From Marchantia polymorpha subsp. ruderalis (lineage: Eukaryota > Streptophyta > Marchantiopsida > Marchantiales > Marchantiaceae): DNA of 64,000 nucleotides. The notes under the pieces were generated by a model, which searched no databases, was not told where the DNA came from, and worked only from the letters and a program-made list of their open reading frames with translations. Each line of letters opens with the position of its first letter. The first letter of the stretch is position 1. The translations under genes were made by a program, and so were the position numbers. The stretch lies in contig AP031359.1 of the NCBI GenBank assembly GCA_037833965.1, positions 1,298,001-1,362,000 on the forward strand, given 5' to 3'. Positions 23,690 to 35,352 of this stretch are shown in pieces.

Positions 23690-26030
23690 CGAGCTTCAGG
23701 ATTTGATTATCGGCATTGAAAATGCCTGAATTTAGATTGAGAGCTTATCGCAACAAGCTGATTGCTGCTAAGCTTGATTTCCTGCTGTGGAGATGGAACT
23801 GGGTTTGCGCGGCGATTGTGCAAGAGTGGCACGACGAACACGCATCAAAAGCTGAGGAATTCCAAGGCAATCTAGCAATCTAGACAATTGAAGACTAGGC
23901 AAAGGTTCTGGAACCGTGCGTAGGAGAATATGGGAATTTCACTTCCGATAGCGATAGTGTGAAGGTGACTTGAGCAGAGAAAAAGACACGCGCCGCTGTT
24001 CAAGAAACCGCGTTCAAGCAAGAACGGGTACCAAACAATATGTTATCGTGATCGGATGCGCAGGAATGTAGCAGTGGCCATGATGCAGATCATTCGGCCC
24101 TCGCGTACGACGAACATGGCAATATGGCAGGTCGGATTTGTGGAGCGCGCGATAGCAGGAAAGCCTATTCATTGGGTGCGCATCTTGTGGTTTACTATGC
24201 GCCAACACATTGGTGAAGCATTCGGGGGATAGTTGAATTACCTGTCCCCGTTCTTCATTGAGGTATGGATTTGCTGACTGTAGTTGAGCAAAAACAATTT
24301 TTGCTCAAGATAGAGGCAACGAACAATGAAGAGACGTTGGACGACAATGAGATTGCCAGCAACGAGGATGACACTACGCTCGCATTGCCTTTGATCAAAG
24401 TCAACAAGTAAGAGAACGAGGTTGAGGAATGGCAAAAGAAAAAGAGAAAATTACAACGAGTCGTGATTTTATAAATGTCCGATCATCGTGCCGGAATTTG
24501 AGTTTGGAGGCCAATTCCCACAAAGCTGAGATCAGCAAATGTACGTGCTAGTAGCAAGATGAAAACGAGACGACAACTGAGTGAGGAAGAAGGAAGCACG
24601 GAGTGCAGCAAAGCTGCATCTCAAGGACGGATCATTTTGGCGGAGTGGGCGGAGATAGAAGTGGAAATTGTAGGCACGGAGGAAGAGGAATCTTTGGCAA
24701 AGAGATTTCGGAGTGAAGACCTTCGCCAGTACTAGCGGAAAATCCGCTGAAGGAAGTAGAAGAGCAAGGAGGTGATACAGAGGTGGAAACCTCGAGTAAA
24801 GGATGACGACCTTTGGGCCAACCAATTGTGTACACGCCTTTGGGGAAGGTATGTTTGGAGGTACCTACGGAGTTATCAGACACAACAAAGAACCTCACTT
24901 TGTTGGAGAAACTCGTAGATTGCATAGCGGAAGATGTGGGAAGAACGATGATGGAGCAACAGCCGGTGCCTTCGAATCAAATGTCTTTGAGTAAAGTTGA
25001 CTTAGATTGTGGCAAAGGCCCTTCGGCTGAAGAACCTAAGTCGGTCAGACTCAGTGTAGCGGACAAGTTGAGCGAGCAAGTCATTTCCTTGCTAAGTTAT
25101 CTGGACAGGAAGATGACAAAGTACGCCGAGCGAGCCATAGTGGGATCCTACGTGGAATTAATGTATAGCAAGACGCGGACGAAGGTGGCAGCATCTACGG
25201 AAGTGGCCAAAAGAGTGGTAAGCTTGACCTTTGAGTGCGCGACCGAGAAGGCTACTTTGTATGAGCAGGCAAAGCGACATTGGCAAACGAAGTCAAAATG
25301 TGCCAAACTTTGGAAGAGTTGGGCAACGGAGAAGGACCTTTGGACGTCGTCGGAGCGTGATTGCACGAGCCTTCGGATTGACATTGAGAATGCACGGAAG
25401 GCAACAGTCAATCTTCGGGACATATTGGAGGCGTCTAGAGTGACCTTCAACAAGGAATCTCGTCGCGTGGATGAGCTGACTGCAGATCTGGCAAAGCGTG
25501 ATCACTTGCATGCAGTTGAGTTAGCGATGAAGTTGAAGGAGTTGGCAGATTGTGAAGCTACTAGGTCTTCGGAGTTGGAGCAGGGGGAGAAGTTGGATGC
25601 CAATTGCAACAAGATGAGATCTCATTTATCAACTGTTGAGGAGCACTTGATCGCGGCTGAGGCTAAATTGCTAGAGGTGAAGGCAAAGAATCATCAGTTA
25701 GCGGATCATACGGATGAGGCATTGATTGCAAAGGTAAACCGATGCCTTTGCGGTTATGTGGAGTGCGAGATTTAGACGCTCAAGTGGATAAAGTTGCAAG
25801 AGTTGGAGCGTCGTGTGACAGCTTTGATAGCTTGTAGTGTAGAAAGACATCAACAGTTAGGAAGGAAGCTAGATTCGTTCATCTTCAGTTTAGAGGAGAC
25901 GAAGGAGAACTTAGAATTGAAAGTGTCGGCCGCTCTGTGTAGGATAGGAGTAGATAGGAATTCAGCGGGCGTGGTAACTGCCAAATCAGTTGGTGTCGCG
26001 CCGATTGGGAGCTCGCATCGCAGCGAGTGA
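23690..26030 (+). pseudogene. LTR-encoded protein, B subfamily
   Basis: N-terminal blocks LKMPEFRLRAYRNKLIAAKL and DFLLWRWNWVCAAI lie near 23715-23800. A WQVGFVERAIAGKPIHWVRILW block lies near 24125-24190. The uninterrupted frame 24813-25775 (320 codons) has the signature SLLSYLDRKMTKYAERA, then YVELMYSKTRTKVAAS and a long coiled coil. After one stop the frame continues as 25794-26030. Compared with A, identity by eye is low outside the signatures, yet the layout is the same. Frameshifts occur near 24240. The native start is not certain. Confidence 0.75.
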
Positions 26031-26061
26031 CATCTCAGCGAGTTAATTAGAAATAAGGGGT

Positions 26062-26079
26062 CCAAGGCTCTGCCTTCGG
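26062..26079 (+). promoter_or_regulatory. Conserved stem-loop, B-type LTR
   Basis: CCAAGGC-TCT-GCCTTCGG with one unpaired base in the 3' arm, shortly after AAATAAG and the ORF end. Same position as the A- and C-type stems. Confidence 0.55.
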
Positions 26080-26580
26080 GGGTATTTTTATTAGTTAATT
26101 TCTTAGTTTTCAATCTCCATTCCTCCGCGCGTTAGTGAATTGTGTGTTTTGTCACCATGCGCAAGTTGCTTTAGTTTGTCAAAGATATCGCATCTGAAGT
26201 AGAAAATCCAATTAGAATGTTCTGAGTGATGCATAGTGTAGCTCAGAATTTAAGCAAATCTGTACATTGGAAGCTCGGTGTAGCCGACTAAGTGCATACC
26301 ATGGAAATTTTCACCCTTGAATATAAATTGCAGAGTCGCGTGCGGCTTCTGTAAGATCTTATTCAATAATTTTCAGGTCTGAGTGTGAAACTTACTTTGC
26401 AATGCGATGCCTTCAGACTTAACACTTGCAATGTCTTCTGAGAGTGGCAGGTACCTAAGAAGTAAAACTTCTCAATAAACTGTTAAACCGTGACACTACA
26501 TGATTCTCTAGGTTGAATCTGTCCTTGTGGGATCGAATCTTTACCATTATGCTCCATTTTGGTAATTATCTGCTATTACA

Positions 26581-26684
26581 TTGAATCTTTCAAAAATAGC
26601 ATTTTGGTGTGAAGTATAAGACTAAGGTCATATCTTTATAATAGAGTATCATATGAAGTTGAGATTTTGTTGTTCGTTGGTAGC
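26581..26684. other. Flank between solo LTR and hAT element
   Basis: About 100 bp of unassigned sequence, continuous with 23136 before the LTR inserted. The last 8 bases (26677-26684) are TTGGTAGC, the hAT target duplication. Confidence 0.5.
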
Positions 26685-27456
26685 TAGATCTAGGCAAGGT
26701 AACGCAAAAGGTAACCGGATAAGCCATGGTCCTTTACCTTTACCTTATCTTTTACCTTACTCGCTTCACTATTGTCTACCTTTACCTTTTACTTCTACCT
26801 CAAGATAATTACCAGGTTACCTAATACGGATTCTTAAAGGCTTAAAAGTTACTCTTACTTCAGGATTACGCGGTAAATCTATCTTTTAGGGTAAAGATAG
26901 GGGTTACAGGATAATGTACCCGTTTAGTATAGTTCCGTGATAGAATGGAAACTCTCCAGATGATCTATGTCGGAGGCCGTCATGTGCAAGAGCTTAACCT
27001 TTAACTACTTATACACTTTGTGCTATCACTAGATTATGTAGAATAGTGCTTGCGGTCGGAATAACCAATTCTACTTAAACTTGCATTGTTGTTTTCTAGA
27101 TCCCGTTAGGAGAATGTGCAAAATTACATTCTGAGTAATTCTGAGAGGGTCCACGTTTTTGTTTTTCGCGGATACGAGGGTTACCCGATAATTACCAATT
27201 CCACTTAAACTTGCATTGTTGTTTTCTGGACCCCGTCAAGAGAATGTACAGAATTACATTATGAATCATGCTTAGAGGGTCCACGTTTTTGTTTTTTGCG
27301 GGTAAGAGGGTTACTTGGTAATTACCGGGTAACCCATTCGGCTCTACCTTTACTCTACCTTTACCTTACCCTATAGCCAAACCTCTAACTTGAACCCTTA
27401 CCTTTTGCCCTTTTACCGGATAACCCTAAAAGGTTACCTTACCTTGCCAAGGCCTA
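26685..27456. mobile_element. Non-autonomous hAT-type DNA transposon (772 bp)
   Basis: Flanked by an exact 8-bp duplication, TTGGTAGC (26677-26684, 27457-27464). Terminal inverted repeats of 18 bp match at 15 positions: TAGATCTAGGCAAGGTAA on the left and the complement of TTACCTTGCCAAGGCCTA on the right. An 8-bp duplication with TAG-starting ends is the hAT signature. The interior has many GGTAAC/TACCTT motifs on both strands and a 130-bp tandem duplication. No open frame, so it would need a transposase from elsewhere. Confidence 0.82.
27063..27325. repeat. 130-bp tandem duplication inside the hAT element
   Basis: Two adjacent units, 27063-27192 and 27193-27325, share CCAATT(C/T)(T/C)ACTTAAACTTGC and GAGGGTCCACGTTTTTG. 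By eye they are about 85-90 percent alike. Confidence 0.85.
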
Positions 27457-27464
27457 TTGGTAGC

Positions 27465-27962
27465 CATGGCCTTAGGGGTCCTTGAAGAGTGTCAGAACAC
27501 CAATCTGTGTCCTGATGTTCTACCAATCTATTGTGAAGCGGTCAACACAGCTGTACATAATATATAGCCTTAGTTTTGATGCGGTTCTAAACAACCCAAT
27601 GGACTCAACTTCTAGCATCCAGTGCCCTACATCGTGATGAGTGCAAGAGGTTATAGGCCCACGCCGCTGATACAGAGATCCTGGTGAGTACCATTCAATT
27701 GTTCTTCTCAATTTCATATTCAAGATGCCAGTCACAACGTGGGGTTGCGTCCTCCTTTGAGTCTTTGTTGTTGTAATTGTAATCCGGTGCGTGTACATCG
27801 ACAACCTTAACAATTAGTACAACAAAACTTAGCAACGGTCCAGTAGTAAGTAACTGCTAGAGTTGGCGTTGTATTGGAAGTATCTTTTCGTACTATATGT
27901 TGGATCCTCCATAGCAATCCTCTCAAGTTCAGTCAAAAGATGAATCTGAGTCATCATTCAAG
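27465..27962. other. Unassigned sequence upstream of copia-2 gag
   Basis: No recognisable coding block. A 97-codon minus-strand frame (27520-27813) shows no domain. It may include an eroded 5' end of copia-2; no clear LTR or primer site was seen. Confidence 0.4.
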
Positions 27963-28995
27963 ATGAATGACACCGATACAGATAATGATGATGGTTCTGG
28001 TGGGTGAAATTATTCTAGTTTGAAGAACACCAAGTTGTTTGAACGCCTTCACAATGAGACAAAAGTCAGAGTCTTTTTTACATCTCTCCAGTTGCCTAGA
28101 GCTTTGAAGCTCAAGGGTCAGGAGAACTATCCAGTATGGAAGATCATGATGGTGGATTTGGCTACATCAAATGCTCTTGACAAGTATATCAATCCTAGAG
28201 CTTGCAAGAGCAAGCCACGCGCAATTGAGTGTGATGATGATGAAGCATCTACGAAAGATTACAACAAATGGAAAAACTAGTGTGAGGGAGATTCAAAGAT
28301 GAAGATGGCTATTCAGTTTAATTGTACATCATCTCCAGCCAACCTCGTCCACGCTAAGGCAACTGCCTTGGAGATGTGAGCTCTTTTTAAAAACCATTAA
28401 GAGGATGATGGCAATGCAGTTCTTGACAGCGATGTGCTCAATTGGACAACACTTCAGTACAAGGATTGCAAAGAAATCGAAGACTTTATCATCAAATTTC
28501 AAAAGAATCTTGAGAAGTTGCAACAACTAGACCTCAAGATGGATGATAGAATTCATCCAATCCATTCCATCCACTCTTTTAATAAGGCCTTACCCATATG
28601 AGCTAATCATCAACGTGCAGCTAGTCGAATCGCCAAGTCCTTAATGGAGGCCCTTTACAAGGAAACAAGTCTTGTGGAAACATAGCTCACAAGCCCTATA
28701 CAGAGAAAAGCCTCCACCATCCAGAGGTGGCTGTGATGGCTCTTGAGGAGGTCGCAAAGGACGTGGTGAAGCTAGGGATGGTGAAGCACCTTCCTTCAGC
28801 TCTTATCAGAAGGATAGAAAGTGATCTATCTGCAACACTTGCAAGAGAAAGGGTCATTTCACCAAGGACTGCTTTGAGAACTCCAAAAAGGCATGAACCG
28901 AGTACAAGAAGATGTACAAAAAGTATTACGTTATGGGATTCAATCTCAATCCAAAGAAGTCCAAAGAAAAGAAAAAAGACGGACAGAATGGTATG
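27963..28995 (+). pseudogene. Copia-2 gag
   Basis: The candidate start at 27963 gives MNDTDTDNDDGSGG, then a stop. The next open block, 28020-28280, has the Gag block LKLKGQENYPVWKIMM. Further frame-broken Gag follows, with KDCKEIEDFIIKFQKNLEKL near 28465-28525. A CCHC knuckle, CNTCKRKGHFTKDC, lies near 28831-28872. At least six stops or shifts are present. Confidence 0.7.
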
Positions 28996-29029
28996 AGATA
29001 TCTGTCTCCGGTCGCCAAGTGCGCCTCTA

Positions 29030-29549
29030 CTTATATGGCTAAGCAGTATGGCTAGATCTACAACACCGGAGCTGATCTTCACATTGTGAATACCGCAAAT
29101 CAGTTTACTCATATTGAGTATTGCAACAATCTTCCACTGGTCACAACCGCCAATGGTTTGATTTGTCCACTTGGCATTGGCTTTGTTGAGTTACACTGCC
29201 CCGTCGGCAAGTCGCAAACTGTCTAAACACTCAACAACAATGTCCTTCTCCTTGATTGTGATTACAACCTTATGTCTGAAAGAATATTCTTCAATGCAAG
29301 TGGCAGTAACAACAAGCACGGTTTCTACATCAATGGCGTCAAGATGGAAGAATTCGTCCCTAAAACCATGAAAATTGTTCACATCATGTCACATTTTGCT
29401 TATCTAGCTGCAATTGAAGTAGTCGATGTAAATATTGAGTTGTGGCATCGGCGTTTTGGTAACACCAGTCTCAATACAGTTTGAGCAACTTCCAAGCTTG
29501 TCATCGACATGAAGTACTCTAGGAACAATAATTATCTCAAAGTCAGCAT
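29030..29549 (+). pseudogene. Copia-2 protease and GAG-pre-integrase
   Basis: The protease motif reads IYNTGADLHIV near 29056-29090. The catalytic Asp of the usual LDTGA is Asn (AAC at 29062-29064), so the protease is dead. A GAG-pre-integrase block, ELWHRRFGNTSLNTV, lies near 29438-29482. The frame is cut at 29550 by the complete giant-LTR element, and the copia resumes at 43429 after one AGCAT. Confidence 0.75.
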
Positions 29550-30369
29550 TGTAATGACAGACAAATACCAAAATGGAGCATAATGGTACAGATTCGATTC
29601 CACGAGGACATAAACAACATCAAATGTCACAATTTGTCACATATTAACATTCTATTGATGAGTTTTACTTCTTAGGCCAATGTCACTCCTAGAAAACACT
29701 GCTCAATTACGGCCAAAGACCCGAAGACCACAGTATGATCACCGTCACAACTTGAAACTTGTCCAGTCAACACCTGTGGGGATTGCCTACAACCCCACAC
29801 TCATATTTCAAGGGAAAAACTTCCCAGTATTGCATACATCCGACTTACTGACCCAAATACCCAGACCCAAAATTACTAAAATTCCAAAGACCCCCAGGCT
29901 ATTCAGAATATTCAGGCTGGACACTCACAACTCCCGATGCGGTAACTTCGACAAACAAGAGCGCACTGTGCTCAATGGCAGGATTACACACCAGTACATA
30001 GACACGCAGTGGATACAGATTCACAATCAAGACAAGCCAATTGAAAGAAAAGCCCCCCAAGCAAAGAGCCTTGAGCTTCTTTATTCACAATGGTGGCCTA
30101 GGAATCTCAACCGCCTGAGGTGAACTACTCTCAGGTGCGGTGCCATCTAACGTAGCGGTTACAGCGTCGTCCGAGCTTACGTCTGCTCCTAACCTACGCC
30201 AAAGGCGTACGTTAGGAGCAGTGGCGCATCTTTGGCCGAAGGCAAATTCTAACTAAATCTCTCATAAGTCTTCTACTTCTATCAATTCTAACTTATATGT
30301 CTACACTCTACACAAATATGTTTAAGTTTTTGTTAATTTTTGAAGAAAAACAAAAAACTAGGCACCACA
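29550..30369 (-). mobile_element. 3' LTR of the giant-LTR element, internally deleted
   Basis: Begins TGTAATGACAG and ends GGCACCACA on the plus strand, the same ends as 39892-43423. About 2.7 kb has been lost between position 30200 and about 30222, taking most of the LTR ORF. Only its last 38 or so codons (stop at 30085-30087) remain. A small hairpin marks the junction. Confidence 0.88.
30183..30221. repeat. Imperfect 18-bp inverted repeat at LTR deletion junction
   Basis: Arms CTGCTCCTAACCTACGCC and its complement with one mismatch, loop AAA. It sits exactly where the 3' LTR loses 2.7 kb relative to the 5' LTR. Confidence 0.85.
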
Positions 30370-30387
30370 TACTCCTCTCCCCATTTG
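30370..30387 (-). promoter_or_regulatory. Polypurine tract
   Basis: On the minus strand AAATGGGGAGAGGAGTA directly abuts the 3' LTR start TGTGGTGCC. This is the expected primer for plus-strand cDNA synthesis. Confidence 0.75.
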
Positions 30388-30479
30388 TGAGCGACCTCGC
30401 GAACACTTCACGTATAGTACTTCTTTACTCTATGTTCGTTCACTCGGGTCCCATGCAATTGCCTTGAGAGGTCTGCTAA

Positions 30480-31540
30480 CTGTATGGATCCATTCGGAAA
30501 TACATATACTACTCTATAGGGTCCCATCCATCGTAGGTTCAACTTTCATGGGAACCTAGCATGTCTACTGTCATACAGTAAAGCTAAATCTTCCTTGAGC
30601 AGAGTTACCGGTCGGACACGTTTGTCATAAGCCTTCTTCCTTTTCAATTGTATTTGCTCCGTTTGCTGCTTTGCTACTTCTCTGCGTTCCTCCAACGACA
30701 GTACCTCCTTCAATCTATAAAGCTGGCTCTCGTCATTCCCCAATCTTTGGCAATCCAAGACCCAATGAGTTGGTACTTTAAACTCAATAGGTAGGATAGG
30801 GTGCTGACCATACGTCAGGATATACGGCGTTTGTTTCGTGGTCACCTTCTCTGCTATACGATAGGCTCATAGTGCGGCTAGTAACTTGGTATCCCAGTCA
30901 TATGCATGACTTACCGTCACCTTCAACAATATTTTGCACAATAGCCCATTCGATTTCTCTGTTAGTCCATTCGCCTTTGGATTGTAGGGGGTAGTCTTCC
31001 GATGCTTAATCTGGAAATGGGAAGTGAGGTCTTCAATTACTGAATTCAAGAAGTATGTTCCTCTATCACTAACCAACTCCAGTGGGCATCCGTATCTTGT
31101 GACAATGGCTTTGAACAAAAATTTGGATATGGTTGCCGCATCATCTCTTCGAGTGGCCTCCGCCTCTATTATCCTGGTAGCATAGTCCGTGGCTACTAGA
31201 ATGTATCGTCTTTGGGTGTGCTTTGTACCTAGTTGGATGGGCGCCACAAAATCAATTCCCCACTTTTTGAAAGGTGCTAAAGGCATAATAGGTACCAACG
31301 GCCACCGCGTGGTGGGAGTTGGCCTTCCCGTCCTCTGACAACTATCACATCGTTGGATGTATTCATGTACATCTTTAAACATCGTAGGCCACCAGTATCC
31401 TGCGTTCAAGATCTTTGCCACTGTATTCTTGGTGGCGTAATGTCCTCCTACACCTTTGATGTGCATTGATGCGATAATTTGTCCCACCTCTGATGCCTCC
31501 AGACAACGACACAGTTGCTCATTTGTCCGGTAGTAGTTTA
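30480..31540 (-). pseudogene. Integrase of the giant-LTR element
   Basis: The main block is 31487-30867. Zinc-binding region: HIKGVGGHYATK and later CDSCQRTG (HHCC). Core: KKWGIDFVAPI (first Asp), ELVSDRGTYFLNSVI (second Asp), NPKANGLTEKSN (Glu), so all three acidic residues are present. After a stop the frame continues at 30845-30546 with TPYILTYGQHPILPIEF and the KRKKAYDKRV tail. No chromodomain is seen. It is the least damaged enzyme of this copy, broken by one or two stops. Confidence 0.85.
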
Positions 31541-31659
31541 ATTAGTACCCCTTGTTGGATTTGGTAAGGTCCAGCCTTATGGATGAAGACAGTGCGTTGT
31601 TCTGCATCCAGTCCTTCCGGGCATTGCAAGGTAAGCAAATAACAGTAGAATCCGCGTAC

Positions 31660-31808
31660 CGTGAATTCCGACTAGATGTCATCTGAAAAAGTTGCTCATC
31701 CGGGAAATTATCAACCAATTCTGCCTCTTCGGGTTGCGTCCATAGTCGAGACAGATAGTCTGCGTTCTCATGATGGATCCCTTTCCGCATTTGTACCGTG
31801 AAGGTAAA
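31660..31808 (-). pseudogene. RNase H tail / connection domain of the giant-LTR element
   Basis: After the solo LTR, the minus frame continues with FTVQMRKGIHHENADYLSRL, the common block that closes RNase H and leads to integrase. The target duplication (GTAAA) shows that the interruption is precise. Confidence 0.75.
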
Positions 31809-34800
31809 TGTGGGGCCTAGTTTTTTGTTTTCTTCAAAAATTAACAAAAACTTAAATAAAGTTGGGTAGAATGTAGACATATGAGTAAGAAGTGATAGAG
31901 ATAGAAGATTTATGATATAATTATTTAGAATTCGCCTTCGGCCGAAGATCTTCGGATCTTTGAACATTCGGCGTAGCCTTTCGGGACAATGCAATAGCTG
32001 AGTCTTTGGCGAAGACATAAAGATCAATTTGAAATGCACAACGAGCCAGACAACGTTCGCACGCGTCAAAAATTCTACTGGGCGCGGAAGGAGGAAATGC
32101 TAGGGCATCGAGGGAAAAGCAGGGCCAGAAGCAAGCGCGCCGACATTGCAATATTGAGCGGGAACAGACGAGGTGAGAGAGAAAGAGAGAGATTGATCGG
32201 CATCGCTATCCGTGACGACGCGAATTGAAGACATGGCGCCGCCCATGACGAATGACAAAGTGCGGAAATTGGTTCCCTTGAAGGTGCTTTACGAGGAATT
32301 GCTACCCTTCAAGCGCAAGCTCAACGAATTGCATCTTGATTTCCTCCTATGGAATTGAAACTGCATCTCGGCGAGCATTTGCAAGGAGATTATGGACAAG
32401 AACCAGAGTGGGGGCGAGGATCTCCGAGGCAATCCAATGCTGTAGACAATTGAGCATTTGGTAAGCGTGATGGAGTCGTGTGTAGGTAGCGACGGAGATC
32501 TCTTGTTTGAGAAAGGTAGCGTGAATATTACTCGCACGGAAGAGTTCACCTTCGGTCTACTCTTTAAGAACGGAAGATCGGGGATGAATGGATGAAAGAC
32601 CGCCGATTACAAGGATCTGAAGAGACGTGCAATTGCGCTTGGCATTATGCATATCCTGCGACCGCAGCGAACGACTTATATTACGGCTTGGCAGGTTGGA
32701 TTCTTTGAGTGAGTTGTGAAGGAAAAACGGGTGCATTGGGCAAGAATCTTTTACGATCTTGCCTGGGTGAATGCGAGATCCTAGTGGGCAGGGCCGTTGG
32801 CAAATCACTTGACTCCCTTTCTCGTGAATTTTTATCGAGGCATGGGATTACTTACAAAGGAGGAGGAGAAGCGATTTCCGAAGGAGCGGGAAATCTTAGC
32901 AATCGAGTCTAGCGAAGGGACCAAAGAAGAGGATAACAGTCGACCTCAAATTCCACCTCAGACGACAGCACGCGGACCTGTTCAGGTGGATGTTCTGCCA
33001 AATCGAGACAAGCCAGAACGGCAATTGGCGAAGAGGCGGAAGGTGGTGACTGATGACGAGGAGGACTTGATGCTAGAGGCAAGAAGAGCGGAAACGGAGA
33101 TAGAGGGAGTTAGGCAGTCAAAAACTTGAGCTAGACCAAAGAGGAAGGCAAGTCGAGGATTGGTAGTGACCAAATCTTCGGACAGCAGTGTGAAAAAGAC
33201 AGTTGCTCCAACCAATGTCTCAGCCGAAGTGGCAGTTGACGAGCCGACACAGCCTGTGGTGACAAAAAGGACCTTCGGCGGTACCAATTGAAGTTCCAGC
33301 AAACGTGACAGTGGAACGTTCAAAGGAGAAAACAGACATAGCAAGTCCGAATTCTCAGTCTTCAGAGCGGACGCGGTCTGTGGGAAGTGAGGACGTGCCT
33401 CAGCCGAAGACCGGAGAAGAAGTAGCAACGGAGTTTACGTTGAGCAAAGCAATTTTGGAACAGATCGTGACTGTGGAAAATCTTGCAAAAGAATCAAAGC
33501 CGCCACTACAAGAGGAGGAAGTGAGATCTGAGATCAGGACGAAGACTTCGAGCGAAGAGGTGAAGCCATTGGAAATTACCTTCCTCGAATTCTTGCATGA
33601 TAGCGTAGTACCTTTACAAAAGTACTTGGATACGAAAAGGGAAAAGTATACTATGAGAAAGGAGTCCAGATCCTATGTTGAGCTGATTAGGAATAGGACG
33701 AAGCTCAAGAGTGCAGTAGTAGTGAAGAGGGAGTGGGATTCCGCAACGACAATGGCAAAGGAGCGCGCGGCAAGCTCGGCTGCCGAGTGCGCAGCGGCAA
33801 AGGCAACATTGCAAGAGCAAGAGGACCAACTTTGAGCAAAGGAGATGGAGTGCAAGGTGCTGCAGTTAAACCCGGCGAAGGAATCCGGGCGATGTGCCGA
33901 GTTAGAGGAAACTTGCAGCGGACTTCGTGTCTCTAATGAGAATGCGCAAAAGATGAGAGTGGACCTGCTCAGGAGATTGGAGAAATCTAAGGAGGCGTAC
34001 GAGGTGGCAGTCCAACGTTCGGAGAGACCAATCATGACTACCGAGAGGCGGGAGAAGATGCATGCTGAGGCGGTTGCTAAAGTCAAAGTCCAAAGAGCGG
34101 AAGAACTTCGTATTGCCGAAGAACTTCGGGGGAAGATTGCAGAGGCAAAGACGGCGGAAGAGGAACTTCGCAGTACAATTGCGGAGATTGCGAGTAAGTG
34201 TGACAAGGAATTCCAACACGCGGAGGAGCTATCGGCAAGTCTGTCGGAGGGAATTCGGAAGCACGAAGAGGAGTTGACGAATTGGGCCAAGAAATTGGCG
34301 GATTGTGAATCGGCCAGATCTTTGACGGTCAAATGTAAAGGTCAAACGACATAACAGAACAGACATAACAGAACGTCGACGGTTACAAGAGCAGTTAGGG
34401 AAGGAGGCCATGAGATCGGAAGAGTCGCGGAGAAGAATGGAGAAGGCAGAGGAAGCCTACCGTCATACCGGATGAGACTACAGACGAGTTGAGATTGGAT
34501 GTAGAGAAGTGCCTGCGTGAATTCGCAATGTGGGGATTGCAATCGGTGAAGTGGCTGAAGTTAGATTCGCTAGAGCGGCGGTTGATGAGTACTAAGGTCA
34601 GCAGATCCGCGGGATAGAAGTAGATTGTAGAGTTACTTAAGACATTTTTTGATGGATTGAACGAGACGCGACAGAATGTAGAGATAGAGATTGTAAACGT
34701 TTTGCGTAGGCTAGGAGCAGATGTAAGTTCAGACGACGCCGTAACCGCTACATCGGACATCACCGCATTTGAAAGTAGTTCGTCCAGGCGGTTGAGATTC

Positions 34801-35352
34801 CAGAGTTGCCATTGTGAATAAAGGGGCCCAAAGCTCTTTCCTTGGGGGGCTTTTCTTTCAATTGGCTTGTCTTGACTGTAAACTTGTATCCATTGTGTGT
34901 CTGTGTGATGGTGTGTGATCTTGCCATTGAGCATTGTGCGCTCCTGTTTGTTGAAGCTACCGCATTGAAAGTTGTGAGTATCCAGCTTGAATGTTTTGAG
35001 TAGTCGGGGGCTCCTTGGAATTTAAGCAAATTCGGGTCTCGGTATTCGGATTAGTAAGTTGGGATGTATGCAATGTTGGGAATTTTCCCCCTAAAATCTG
35101 AGTGTAGGGTCGCAGGCAATTCCCACTGGCGTCGATGGGAAAAGTTTCAGGATGTGAGTGTGATTATACTCTACTCTGCAAGTCTTCGGCCGTAGCTGGA
35201 TAGTGTCTTCTTTGAGTGACATTGGCCTAAGAAGTAAAACTCATCAATAGAATGTTAATAAGTGACAAATCGTGACTTTTGTTGTTGTTTTTGTCCTCGT
35301 GGGATCGGATCTGTACCATTATGCTCCATTTTGGTATTTATCTTTCATTACA
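31809..35352 (+). mobile_element. Solo giant LTR, A subfamily, inside the gypsy RNase H
   Basis: 3544 bp, begins TGTGGGGCCTAG and ends TTTCATTACA, flanked by GTAAA on both sides (31804-31808, 35353-35357). Nearly the same length as the complete element's 5' LTR (3532 bp). Opposite in orientation to its host. Confidence 0.92.
32233..34817 (+). pseudogene. LTR-encoded protein, full span (A subfamily)
   Basis: Start ATG 32233 gives MAPPMTNDKVRKLVPLKVL; stop TGA 34815-34817, directly followed by AATAAA. The span of 2585 bp matches the 861-codon frame of the complete element's LTR but is off by one base and has stops. Blocks: LHLDFLLWN; MHILRPQRTTYITAWQVGFFE; HLTPFLVNFYRGMGLLTKEEE; linker KRRKVVTDDEEDL; PLQKYLDTKREKYTM; a coiled coil 33840-34350. 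Then comes a small local insertion near 34335-34375, and a C-terminal segment with the conserved DAVTAT-type block. Confidence 0.8.

Larger units (their letters stand above)
23137..26580 (+). mobile_element. Solo giant LTR, B subfamily, full length
   Basis: 3444 bp, starting TGTGATAGCGTAG and ending CTGCTATTACA, flanked on both sides by TTGAA (23132-23136, 26581-26585). No internal retrotransposon sequence remains, so it arose by recombination between the two LTRs of a complete insertion. Confidence 0.9.

Noticed and set aside
26690-27450. A simple microsatellite of TTACC/GGTAA units
   Set aside because: The motifs are irregular and bounded by an 8-bp duplication and terminal inverted repeats, so a hAT-type element explains them better.
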